From NCBI GenBank assembly GCA_041908585.1, contig JAYRFB010000164.1:1-16810 (forward strand): 16,810 nt of DNA, given 5' to 3'. This stretch comes from CAINDZ01 sp041908585 (GTDB lineage: Bacteria; Krumholzibacteriota; Krumholzibacteriia; LZORAL124-64-63). The notes beneath the pieces are model-generated. The model searched no databases. It was not told the origin of the DNA and saw nothing but the letters and a program-made list of their open reading frames with translations. Numbering within the stretch: position 1 is the stretch's first letter; every line of letters starts with the position of its first letter. The translations under genes and the position numbers were made by a program. Positions 7,345 to 13,413 of this stretch are shown here, in pieces.

Positions 7345-8433
7345 CTACTTGAGGAGGGTCATCTTGCGCAGTTCGCGCGAGGACCCCGACTCGACCCGGC
7401 ACAGGTAGATTCCCGACTCGACCGGACGACCGGCGGCATCGCGGCCGTCCCAGACGACGGCGTGCTCGCCCGCGACGCGATCCTCGGCGTCCACGAGCGT
7501 GCGCACGAGACGGCCCGCGACATCGTGCACGCTGACCGTCGTCGCGCCGGACTCCGCCAGCCGGAAGGAGATCGTGGTGGATGGATTGAACGGATTGGGT
7601 GCGTTGGCCACCGCCAGACGCGCCGGCAGCGGCTGCCCGCCCACGCCCGAAGTCGGTGAGCAGACGATCGGGATGGCCGGCGACGAGTAGTCGGCGTGCC
7701 CTTCGTGCTGAACCGACAGGACGAGTCCGGTGTTGCCGGTGGTCAGGCCCTCGAGCCGGAACGCCCAGTCCGCGGTGGCCTCGAAACCGGCCACCAGCGG
7801 GTCGCCGAAGCTCCAGCCCAGGCTGAACTCGGGCTCGTCCGGCTGGAACTCGCTGCCTTCGGGGTCGAGCAGGATCACGTCGAACGGCAGGGTCCAGTTG
7901 CCCGGCTGCAGCGAGAGCTGGCCGGTGACGACACCCTGCCACACCGTGACGATGTCGACGCCGCCCTGGCGCAGGACCAGCCCGTCGGCCTCGACGTGGT
8001 GCTCCTCGACGTGGACCTCGATGGGCGGGCTCGTGAAGTCGGCATGGCCCTCGTGCAGGATCGACAGGGTGATGTCGGTCATTCCCTCGACGAGGCCCTC
8101 GAGGCGGAACGACCACTGCGCCAGCGCCTCGTAGCCGACGGCCAGCGGATCGCCGAGCACGGCGCCGAGCGAGAACTCGGGCTCGTCGGGCTGGAACAGG
8201 GTGCTGTCCGGGGCCAGGAAGAAGACCTCGATGGGGTCGGTGAACTCCTCGTGGTGGACCTCGATCTCGCCGGTCACGACGCCCTGCCACAACGTGACGA
8301 TGTCGACGCCGCCCTGGCGCAGGACCAGGCCGTCGGCCTCTTCGTGCTGGGCGACGGCGGGCTGGACCAGGAACAGCGAAGCGACGAGCAGCGCGCCAAG
8401 CGCGCCCGCGGCGAGCGTGCGGAAACGTCTCAT
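7345..8433 (-). CDS. Secreted His-motif repeat protein with type-A sorting/FlgD-like C-terminus
   Basis: The 362-aa product has a signal peptide cleaved near AVA-Q29, so the mature protein starts with a QHEEADGL cluster. Two 116-residue modules follow (about 30-143 and 146-257), each starting with H-x-E-A-D-G-L-V-L-R-Q-G-G-V-D-I-V. They end in HEGHADFTSPPI (127-138) and HEGHADYSSPAI (233-244). Residues ~264-362 are a FlgD-Ig/type-A sorting-like domain (NAPNPFNPSTTISF ... GIYLCRVESG ... MTLLK). The protein is therefore probably exported to the cell surface or medium. ATG 8433 follows an AAGGAGG ribosome site at seven bases, which lies in a potential hairpin. Sharing modules with the downstream lipoprotein and sitting beside a ZnuD-like receptor suggests metal capture; this is inference. 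Confidence 0.88.
   Translation of the reverse strand: MRRFRTLAAGALGALLVASLFLVQPAVAQHEEADGLVLRQGGVDIVTLWQGVVTGEIEVHHEEFTDPIEVFFLAPDSTLFQPDEPEFSLGAVLGDPLAVGYEALAQWSFRLEGLVEGMTDITLSILHEGHADFTSPPIEVHVEEHHVEADGLVLRQGGVDIVTVWQGVVTGQLSLQPGNWTLPFDVILLDPEGSEFQPDEPEFSLGWSFGDPLVAGFEATADWAFRLEGLTTGNTGLVLSVQHEGHADYSSPAIPIVCSPTSGVGGQPLPARLAVANAPNPFNPSTTISFRLAESGATTVSVHDVAGRLVRTLVDAEDRVAGEHAVVWDGRDAAGRPVESGIYLCRVESGSSRELRKMTLLK
7918..8342 (-). repeat. 348-bp-period internal duplication in the repeat protein gene
   Basis: Bases around 7931-7990 and 8279-8340 match almost perfectly at an offset of 348 bp (116 codons). Only isolated mismatches are seen (for example 7944/8292 and 7981/8329). They encode the identical phrase ADGLVLRQGGVDIVT in both modules. 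Other parts of the modules have diverged more, so this block is either under constraint or kept alike by gene conversion. Confidence 0.8.
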
Positions 8434-8437
8434 GTTG

Positions 8438-8556
8438 TGCCTCCTTCAGGCAGTGGACGGATGAAATCCGGATGCCTGACGGAAGCTCACCGATGACGGC
8501 GAGGAACACCGTGGTGCGCGGGGTTCTTCGGTGACAGCGGGGATCGTCCGTCAGGC
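8438..8556 (-). promoter_or_regulatory. Structured leader with alternative helices over the Shine-Dalgarno
   Basis: On the minus strand, GCCTGACGGA (8556-8547, overlapping the upstream TGA) pairs 10/10 with TCCGTCAGGC (8483-8474). Between them, TCACCGA/TCGGTGA (8534-8528/8493-8487) and a ~10-bp imperfect hairpin (8529-8520/8510-8501) can stack. TCCGTCAGGC can instead pair 9/10 with GCCTGAAGGA (8451-8442), which includes the ribosome site of the next gene. A local hairpin TGCCT-GAAGG-AGGCA (8452-8438) also covers it. A 5-bp hairpin (8470-8458) sits between. This is consistent with a translational switch or translational coupling; no known riboswitch class is recognised. Confidence 0.4.
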
Positions 8557-8955
8557 GGAAGCCGTACGGGTGTCAAGCGGAAGGAGGGGCGGAGCCCTGG
8601 GTGCAGGGCGGGTGTGTCGAGGCGACTCGGTGGCGCGGAAGTCGGGCGCCGGAAGGATCTCAGGCGACAGTTTCGTGGACGCGTCGGTGTCGGCTACCGT
8701 CGCCGGTTCGACGCCCGCGGCATTGCGGAAGAACTGGCACTGAAGACAGGTTCTCGAATCGTGGGGCGCTTGCGGGGCGGGGTTCCCGGAATCGGTTCCG
8801 TGGTCCGCCGCGGCATGGGTGCCGCCGCCGGGAAGGTTGCAGGCCGCGCCCCCGGTTGCGGCGATGTGACCGGACCCGGACCAGGTCAGCGTCACCTGGA
8901 GGGCCAGCGCCAAGGTGAAGAGGGCGAGCCCCGCCAGGCGACCAGCGCCGCGCAT
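8551..8955 (-). CDS. Small secreted His/Cys protein (DUF2946-like)
   Basis: I start at ATG 8955 because it gives an ideal signal peptide (MRGAGRLAGLALFTLALALQV) and 134 aa. The frame is open further, to ATG 9009 or GTG 9039 (162 aa), and no start has a good ribosome site. The mature part has a His-containing stretch (GTHAAADHG, APHDSR) followed by CLQCQFF, a Cys-x-x-Cys. It then has a proline/threonine-rich tail. The layout of His cluster plus CxxC after one N-terminal hydrophobic segment recalls DUF2946-type proteins found near metal receptors, but similarity is weak. It probably opens the metal-related gene block, 117 bases before the repeat protein gene. Function is unknown; periplasmic metal handling is a guess. 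Confidence 0.6.
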   Translation of the reverse strand: MRGAGRLAGLALFTLALALQVTLTWSGSGHIAATGGAACNLPGGGTHAAADHGTDSGNPAPQAPHDSRTCLQCQFFRNAAGVEPATVADTDASTKLSPEILPAPDFRATESPRHTRPAPRAPPLLPLDTRTASA

Positions 8956-9079
8956 CTCCGCGCGGAGCCGGAATCCAGCCGCGAGCCGATTGTCGCCCAC
9001 AAATCGCATGACGCCGCCGGGTACCGAGGACAGTGCCACCAGTTCGAGCCGGCAAGCCTAAAGGAAGTCGGCCGAAACG

Positions 9080-10009
9080 TCAAGTGCGCCGGGATGAGTC
9101 CGGTTGCGCCGCTTCTTCCTGAAACAGCGCCGCCGCCAGCCGGCTGATCTCCGCGCGATACGTCAGCAGTTCCAGCCAGCGCGAGGGAATGCCCGGCTCG
9201 CCCCAGTGCGCCCCGGCCACCTGGCCGCAGATCGCGGCCGTGGTGTCGGCGTCGTCGCCCAGGTTGGCGGCCAGGAGCACGGCCTCCGCGAAGCTCTCCG
9301 CGCGGGCGAACGCCCACAGGGCCGCCTCGAGGCTCTCCACGACGTAGCCGGTGCCCCGGATGTCGGGCTCGGCCCTGGCCAGGTACGCGCCGCGGGCGAT
9401 CGCCGCGATGCTGTCCGCGCCCGCGAAGGAATCCGCGTCGCCGAGCAGGACCCGCTGCTTCGATTCGCCGAGCAGGGCCCGGCCGATGATCCGGGCGAAC
9501 AGGCGGCAGGCGTCGACGCACTCGGGCGCGCCGTGCGTCGTGCGCGCGCTGTCGGCCGCGAGTCGCTCGGCGGCCTCGAGATCCGGGAAGCAGTGCATGG
9601 GGATCGGCGCGAGGCGCATGAGGCAGCCGTTGCCGGCGGTTCTCGGGTCCGTGGATCCGGCATACGGGTCACCGTCGCGCCGGTAGCGGCGCAGGGCCTC
9701 CCTCACCGTGCCGCCGATGTCGAAGCAGGCGCCCGTGCTGCTCAGGTAGCCGTCCTGCTCCCAGCGGCAGTACCGGCGCATCTGGTCGTCGGCGTCGAAG
9801 CCGCCGCACTCGACCAGGCTGGTCGCCAGGCAGAGGGCCATGGAAGTGTCGTCGGTCCACTGCCCGGGCCGGAGCGAGAAGGGCCCGCCGCCGACCATGT
9901 CGGTCAGCGGGGTGAAAGTCCCGCGCGGACGGAACTCGACGGTGGTGCCGAGGGCATCGCCGACGGCGAGGCCGAGGAGGGCGCCTTGGAAGCGGGAGCG
10001 CTGGTTCAT
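9080..10009 (-). CDS. ADP-ribosylglycohydrolase (DraG/ARH) family protein
   Basis: The family removes ADP-ribose from proteins or small molecules using two Mg2+ ions. The 309-aa length is typical. Visible family motifs are GALLGLAVGDALGTTVEF (9-26), QWTDDTSMA (50-58, metal ligands T52, D53, D54), TAGNGCLMRLAP (124-135), and NLGDDADTTAAICGQVAGAHWG-type motif at 249-270 (D253, D255, T256 region). All metal-binding positions appear present, so it should be active. ATG 10009 follows GAGGAG at five bases. It lies 22 bases after the SRPBCC gene and is probably co-transcribed with it. The modified target cannot be inferred: no ADP-ribosyltransferase or nitrogenase gene is in view. Confidence 0.93.
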   Translation of the reverse strand: MNQRSRFQGALLGLAVGDALGTTVEFRPRGTFTPLTDMVGGGPFSLRPGQWTDDTSMALCLATSLVECGGFDADDQMRRYCRWEQDGYLSSTGACFDIGGTVREALRRYRRDGDPYAGSTDPRTAGNGCLMRLAPIPMHCFPDLEAAERLAADSARTTHGAPECVDACRLFARIIGRALLGESKQRVLLGDADSFAGADSIAAIARGAYLARAEPDIRGTGYVVESLEAALWAFARAESFAEAVLLAANLGDDADTTAAICGQVAGAHWGEPGIPSRWLELLTYRAEISRLAAALFQEEAAQPDSSRRT

Positions 10010-10031
10010 GAGGACTCCTCGGTGGTCGTGG

Positions 10032-10556
10032 TCAGCGCGGCGACGGGCCGGGCGGCACCTGCGCGCCGGCGCGCCCGCCGCCGGCCACCCGTCGCAGGAC
10101 GCGCACCCACGGCGACCATCGCTTCACCTGCGGGGGCAGCCCGAGCGAGGTCTCGGCGACGGTGAACGCGTCCTCGATCAGCGCGTCGTGCAGCGGCCGG
10201 AAGAAGAGCGGCCAGGTGAAGGCGGCCGCGCCGCGGGCGGTCATCTCGAGGGTGTGGCGCAGCGCGCAGCGGCCCTCCCCTGAGTCGACGACCTCGAGCG
10301 CGTGGTACCCGTCGAAGCCCTTCGGCCCGGTGAAGCGGAAGCGGACGCTCCGGCCGGGCTCGAAGGCTTCCACGAAGTAGCGCACCGGACCGTGACCTCC
10401 GTGTGCGTCGACGCCCAGCGGACGGTCGAGCTTCATGCGCGGCCACGACCGCCACGGCCAGAGCCTGTCCTCGCGGGACGCCAGCGAATCGATGAGCGCG
10501 CCGACCTGCGCGGGCGGGATGGGGAATTCGCGCTGGTGGATGTTGCGGACGTTCAT
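10032..10556 (-). CDS. SRPBCC (START-like) superfamily protein
   Basis: The 174-aa product begins MNVRNIHQREFPIPPAQVGALIDSLAS, the usual first strand and helix of the helix-grip fold. It continues with GGHGPVRYFVEAFEPGRSVRFRF, TGPKGFDGYHALEVV and LRHTLEM strands and a final long helix (FRPLHDALIEDAFTVAE). These proteins bind hydrophobic ligands in a cavity; a ligand cannot be predicted. The C-terminal ~25 residues are basic and Gly/Pro-rich and may be disordered. The ribosome site is weak. A longer overlapping frame (10006-10599) is rejected because it lacks the domain pattern. It precedes the ADP-ribosylglycohydrolase gene closely. Confidence 0.85.
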   Translation of the reverse strand: MNVRNIHQREFPIPPAQVGALIDSLASREDRLWPWRSWPRMKLDRPLGVDAHGGHGPVRYFVEAFEPGRSVRFRFTGPKGFDGYHALEVVDSGEGRCALRHTLEMTARGAAAFTWPLFFRPLHDALIEDAFTVAETSLGLPPQVKRWSPWVRVLRRVAGGGRAGAQVPPGPSPR

Positions 10557-10621
10557 GCGTGGCCTGCCGGGCGCTGGGGCTCCGTGTCGCGTACTTCACC
10601 CTGCATGTAAGCCAGGTGCAT

Positions 10622-11209
10622 CTACCGGAACAACCCCTTCACCGCGCCGAATGCGCTGGTCTCTTCGCTCACCGGGCAGTTGCCCGCATTGATCCCCGCC
10701 ACCGGCAGGCTCGGGCTGCCCGAGGAGACCGCACAGCGCCTCAGGATACCGTTGCCGGTCACGACCGGCAGGCCGCCGGGGAGCGAGGGGATGCTCGCAG
10801 GGCCAAGGTGGAACATCAGCTCGGATGAGGATTGCATCATGAACACCCACGAGACGAGGAGAACGGCACCGCTCTCCGGGACCGGGTAGCTGGCGGGACA
10901 GGCGCCGATCAGGTCGCCCGGAGCCGGTTCCCAATCGATGTCCAGGTTGCAGCCGTTGGCAAAGACGGTGCTGAGAACGACGTGCTGCGCGCCGGTCAGG
11001 GCGATCGAGCACTCGAAGCCGTCCGTGGGGCCGGCGGGGTTCAGGAGCAGGAGGTAGGCGTTCACCACCTGGCCCATCGAGGCTGTCGTGCAGTTGGTGT
11101 TGCCCTCAAGGTCGAAGTAGACACCGAACGAGTCGGTGGCGGGATCGAGGCCGGCCAGGGCCGGCGCGGCCAGCAGGGCGGTGAGCATCAGGATCAGCGG
11201 CATTTTCAT
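10622..11209 (-). CDS. Small secreted protein with C-terminal VKGLFR tail
   Basis: The 195-aa product has a signal peptide (MKMPLILMLTALLAAPALA), and ATG 11209 follows AAGGGGGA. The mature part starts GLDPATDSFGVYFDLEGNTNC, continues VNAYLLLLNPAG and GFECSIAL, and ends NAGNCPVSEETSAFGAVKGLFR. It has five or more cysteines, consistent with an exported, disulfide-bonded beta protein. I recognise the general pattern from uncharacterised secreted proteins of high-GC FCB lineages but know no function. A truncated relative lies immediately upstream on the same strand, sharing the GVxFD opening, the [VS]xAYxLL strand and the signal-peptide layout. Confidence 0.82.
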   Translation of the reverse strand: MKMPLILMLTALLAAPALAGLDPATDSFGVYFDLEGNTNCTTASMGQVVNAYLLLLNPAGPTDGFECSIALTGAQHVVLSTVFANGCNLDIDWEPAPGDLIGACPASYPVPESGAVLLVSWVFMMQSSSELMFHLGPASIPSLPGGLPVVTGNGILRRCAVSSGSPSLPVAGINAGNCPVSEETSAFGAVKGLFR

Positions 11210-11618
11210 GGTACGTCCCCCTTGTCTTGATCATCCTGTCATCCGGGCTGGTGATGCCCCTGGCGGGATGCCGGCCCGGACGTGGTGCCGCCCAGGCCAG
11301 GTCGTAGGATCCCCCAAGGGCATTGCCGTCGACCGTGCCGGTCGCGCCGTGCAGCGACTGCGCAAGGCGGAGGACCGCGTCGGCGCCGCCGCTGCAGGGG
11401 ATGAGGTCGTAGCCCAGTCGCACGCCTTCCACTGACGTCACGGGAGAATCCGTCAGCAGGATGTATGCCGACACCGGCACGAACGGTGCGCAGCGAGCCG
11501 TGGCTTGGAAGGCAATCGAGTCGAAGTGGACGCCGATGGCAGGCGTGGCGCGAACCTCGGGTACGGCCAGGATCAGGCATGAAGCCGCGAGTGCCGCGAC
11601 GGATCGCAAGAACCTCAT
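11106..11618 (-). pseudogene. 3'-truncated paralogue of the small secreted protein
   Basis: ATG 11618 has GAGG five bases upstream and starts a signal peptide (MRFLRSVAALAASCLILAVPEVRA). The next ~90 residues (PAIGVHFDSIAF ... PFVPVSAYILLTD ... VEGVRLGYDLIPC ... GGSYDLAWAAP) match the layout of the neighbouring 195-aa protein. Similarity stops near residue 112 (about 11283). The frame then reads through the ribosome site and start of the next gene in another frame, overlapping it by about 104 bases. No other frame restores the missing C-terminal half, including the CPV...VK.LFR tail. A 3' deletion is the simplest reading; a genuinely shorter gene is possible. Confidence 0.55.
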
Positions 11619-11984
11619 CGCATCCTCGATCCATACGACGTCCGTTGTCCGGGCGGCGCTGCATAGGCCATGGCACATGCATCCGCAGGTCCCGATCGGT
11701 GACCGGTCGCTGTCCGCGAAGGATACCATGAAACGACCCGCGGCAACAACAACGCTCCCTGCCACGTCGACCGACATGTCGCCGTTCAGGTCCGGGCTGT
11801 TGAACTGCAAGCGCCGCGCGGGGTTACCCTGAATCGGCTCTCTTGCCCGGCAGGACCTGTCCAGGGTCAGGACGAGTGCCGGCTCCCACGTCCGGGCTGG
11901 CATACGGCACACGCGCCTTCGATGGAGTTCGCGATGGCGCCCCGACGTCCGCCTATCGGCTCGTCGTGGCGCACGGCGGCGCTC
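11210..11984. other. Low-coding region with gene relics
   Basis: This ~775-base stretch contains only the truncated secreted-protein paralogue and the dockerin-like relic, both on the minus strand. Bases 11805-11984 show no recognisable protein, RNA or repeat. Coding density here is well below the rest of the window, consistent with decay after deletion. Confidence 0.5.
11679..11804 (-). pseudogene. Dockerin-like C-terminal relic
   Basis: In the same frame as the truncated paralogue and upstream of its start, FNSPDLNGDMSVDVAG resembles the Ca-binding loop of a dockerin-type repeat (DxNxDxxVD). It is followed by a degraded second half (RFMVSFADSDRSP). In related genomes such DLNGD domains end secreted proteins. 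Here it has no plausible upstream gene body and no stop before the next start, so it looks like a remnant of a deleted gene. Confidence 0.35.
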
Positions 11985-12374
11985 CTAGCGTAGCGCGCGC
12001 TGCACCACCGCCGTGTCGGTGTGCTGCGTGAAGGAAACGACCAGACCCCCGCTGAACTTCCAGACGTGCGCGAACGGTGCCTTGAAGCTCTTGCCGGTGG
12101 CCCTGTAGGTCCCGCTGTACTCGCCCAGGGCAACCACGGTGTCGGCGCTGGCGACGAACTCATGCGGCTCGGCGGCGAAGCCGTCCCACTCGGAGCCGAG
12201 CCTCGCGAAGACGTTCTGCAGGACGGCGTCGGGACCGACATAGGTGCCGCCGTACGGAAAGCCCTCCGCCTCGGTCCAGTTGATGCCTGGCGAGAATGCC
12301 GCCAGCACGGTGGGCACGTCGCCGCGCGCGAACGCCTGGTACAGGTCGATGATGGTGTCGGCGGGGGTGGTCAT
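11985..12374 (-). CDS. NTF2/SnoaL-like domain protein
   Basis: The 129-aa length is typical of single-domain NTF2-like proteins. The pattern is MTTPADTIIDLYQAFARGDVPTVLAAFSPGINWTEAEG, then YVGPDAVLQNVFARLG, then DTVVALGEYSGTYRATGKSFKAPFAHVWKFSGGLVVSFTQHTDT. This is the ketosteroid-isomerase-like cone fold used by many small enzymes and binding proteins. ATG 12374 has GAGAGG about nine bases upstream. The reaction cannot be predicted. It lies 102 bases after the small lipoprotein gene, with a GC hairpin between them. Confidence 0.88.
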   Translation of the reverse strand: MTTPADTIIDLYQAFARGDVPTVLAAFSPGINWTEAEGFPYGGTYVGPDAVLQNVFARLGSEWDGFAAEPHEFVASADTVVALGEYSGTYRATGKSFKAPFAHVWKFSGGLVVSFTQHTDTAVVQRALR

Positions 12375-12458
12375 CGATCGTCACCTCTCGAGCGGGTACA
12401 AGCTGGGAGCCGCGCACGAACTGCGAGCCATCCCGATCGGCGAAGGATAACTGCGAAC

Positions 12459-12476
12459 GGCGCGCGTCGCCGCGCC
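12459..12476 (-). terminator. GC hairpin directly after the lipoprotein gene
   Basis: GGCGCG (12459-12464) and CGCGCC (12471-12476) form a 6-bp perfect stem with a six-base loop. It begins right after the TGA of the minus-strand lipoprotein gene. The following transcript would read GTTCGCAGTTATCC, not a U-run, so intrinsic termination would be weak. It may instead protect the 3' end. Confidence 0.3.
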
Positions 12477-12878
12477 TCAATTCAGGCGCAGGTTGCGCAG
12501 CACGAAGTACACTGAAGCCACGAGAGCCGCCCCGATGGCCGCGAACCAGCCCAACTCGATCTGACCGTCCGACTGGCTCCGATAGGTGAGCGACTCGATC
12601 TCCGCGAAGCTGATGACACGCTCCTCGTAGTCGTAGTTCCCGCCGCGGTTCAGCCCCAGCGCCGTGCCCGACACCCAGAGGACCTTCCCGGACAGTTCCT
12701 TCCCCGAGACGAGCGTGATGCGGACCGCGTCACCCTCATAGATCGTGGGGGCAGCCTCGGGAGACGCGGCTTCGGTGGTCGCCGACGGGATGGTGACAGG
12801 GCGATAGGTCGCGCAGCCTGTGGCAAGGGCACAGAGGCCCACAAGACACCGGCTCAGCGCGATAGTTGTGAGCCTCAT
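12477..12878 (-). CDS. Small lipoprotein with C-terminal membrane segment
   Basis: ATG 12878 (133 aa) has GAGGG five to six bases upstream; a GTG two codons earlier (12884) is the alternative. The N-terminus MRLTTIALSRCLVGLCALATGC carries a lipobox (LATGC). The centre (YEGDAVRITLVSGKELSGKVLWVSGTALGL ... ERVISFAEIESLTYRSQS) is a small beta-barrel-like, Sm/SH3-like strand pattern. The C-terminus (LGWFAAIGAALVASVYFVLRNLRLN) is a predicted membrane helix. The lipid anchor plus terminal helix is unusual and suggests an envelope-bridging or inner-membrane protein. Function is unknown. Confidence 0.8.
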   Translation of the reverse strand: MRLTTIALSRCLVGLCALATGCATYRPVTIPSATTEAASPEAAPTIYEGDAVRITLVSGKELSGKVLWVSGTALGLNRGGNYDYEERVISFAEIESLTYRSQSDGQIELGWFAAIGAALVASVYFVLRNLRLN

Positions 12879-12929
12879 CAGCACCCTCGATATCGACGGT
12901 GGCAGGCGCCCAGCTCCAAATCCACCACG

Positions 12930-13412
12930 TCACCTCAACTCCGGCAACCGCCCCAGTTGCGCCAACAGCTCGAACCCATCCCACTCTCCCCACCTCTCCA
13001 CGATCCGTCCCTCGCGCACCCGGATGATCTCGATCCCCTTGAAGGGAACCCGGCGCCCGGTCGGCGCGGCCCCGAGGTAGGACCCGCGGTGCGTGCCGAC
13101 GGCGGTCCACCGCACCGCCACCGTACCGCTTGCGCCGGCGCAAGTGGCACAGGCAGCGCTCCCCTCCACCACCACCTCGCAAGCCGTGGCCACCAGGTCC
13201 GGGAACGCCTCCAGCAACGCCACGATGCCCGCGCGGAACCCGGCGTTGTCCGCCGCGCGCCCGCCGCTGTCGTGGTCGATGAAGTCGGGATGATGCAGCT
13301 CGTCGACGATGGCGCCGGCAGGCGGCGCGCCGGGGCCACCCGCGCTCCAGCCCGCCTCGACCCACCGTCGGGCCAGGGCGTCCAGCTGGGCGCGCGCGTC
13401 GCCGGCGTTCAT
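12930..13412 (-). CDS. SnoaL-like polyketide cyclase / ester cyclase family protein
   Basis: The 160-aa product contains the family pattern: ELHHPDFIDHDS, FRAGIVALLEAFPDLVATACEVVVEG, VAVRWTAVGTHRGSYLGAAPTGRRVPFKGIEIIRVREGRIVERWGEWD. The start ATG 13412 lies one base after the rho stop codon, so it is almost certainly translated from the rho mRNA. Between EVVVEG and VAVRW there is an extra stretch of about a dozen residues (SAACATCAGASGT). It is encoded by the palindromic repeat at 13118-13148 and its flank. In relatives these strands are normally joined by a tight turn, so the insertion should extend a beta hairpin while keeping the frame. The substrate is unknown. Confidence 0.88.
   Translation of the reverse strand: MNAGDARAQLDALARRWVEAGWSAGGPGAPPAGAIVDELHHPDFIDHDSGGRAADNAGFRAGIVALLEAFPDLVATACEVVVEGSAACATCAGASGTVAVRWTAVGTHRGSYLGAAPTGRRVPFKGIEIIRVREGRIVERWGEWDGFELLAQLGRLPELR
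13118..13148. repeat. REP-like palindromic repeat, copy 2 (inside the SnoaL-like gene)
   Basis: The CTTGCGCCGGCGCAAG core at 13129-13144 is the same 16-bp palindrome as at 2300-2315. The identical block is 13126-13148 (23 bp), and the looser block of 29/31 begins at 13118. On the minus strand it encodes ATCAGAS, part of the extra residues in this protein. Because a non-coding copy exists elsewhere, insertion into the gene is the likely direction. Confidence 0.7.
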
Positions 13413-13413
13413 G

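Noticed and set aside
6241..7659. 472-residue plus-strand frame
   Set aside because: It is the complement of the lipoprotein and part of the repeat protein, with shadow composition.
10061..10074. 14-bp palindrome GCGCGCCGGCGCGC
   Set aside because: It lies in a low-complexity coding tail and is explained by G+C composition; it differs from the repeated element.
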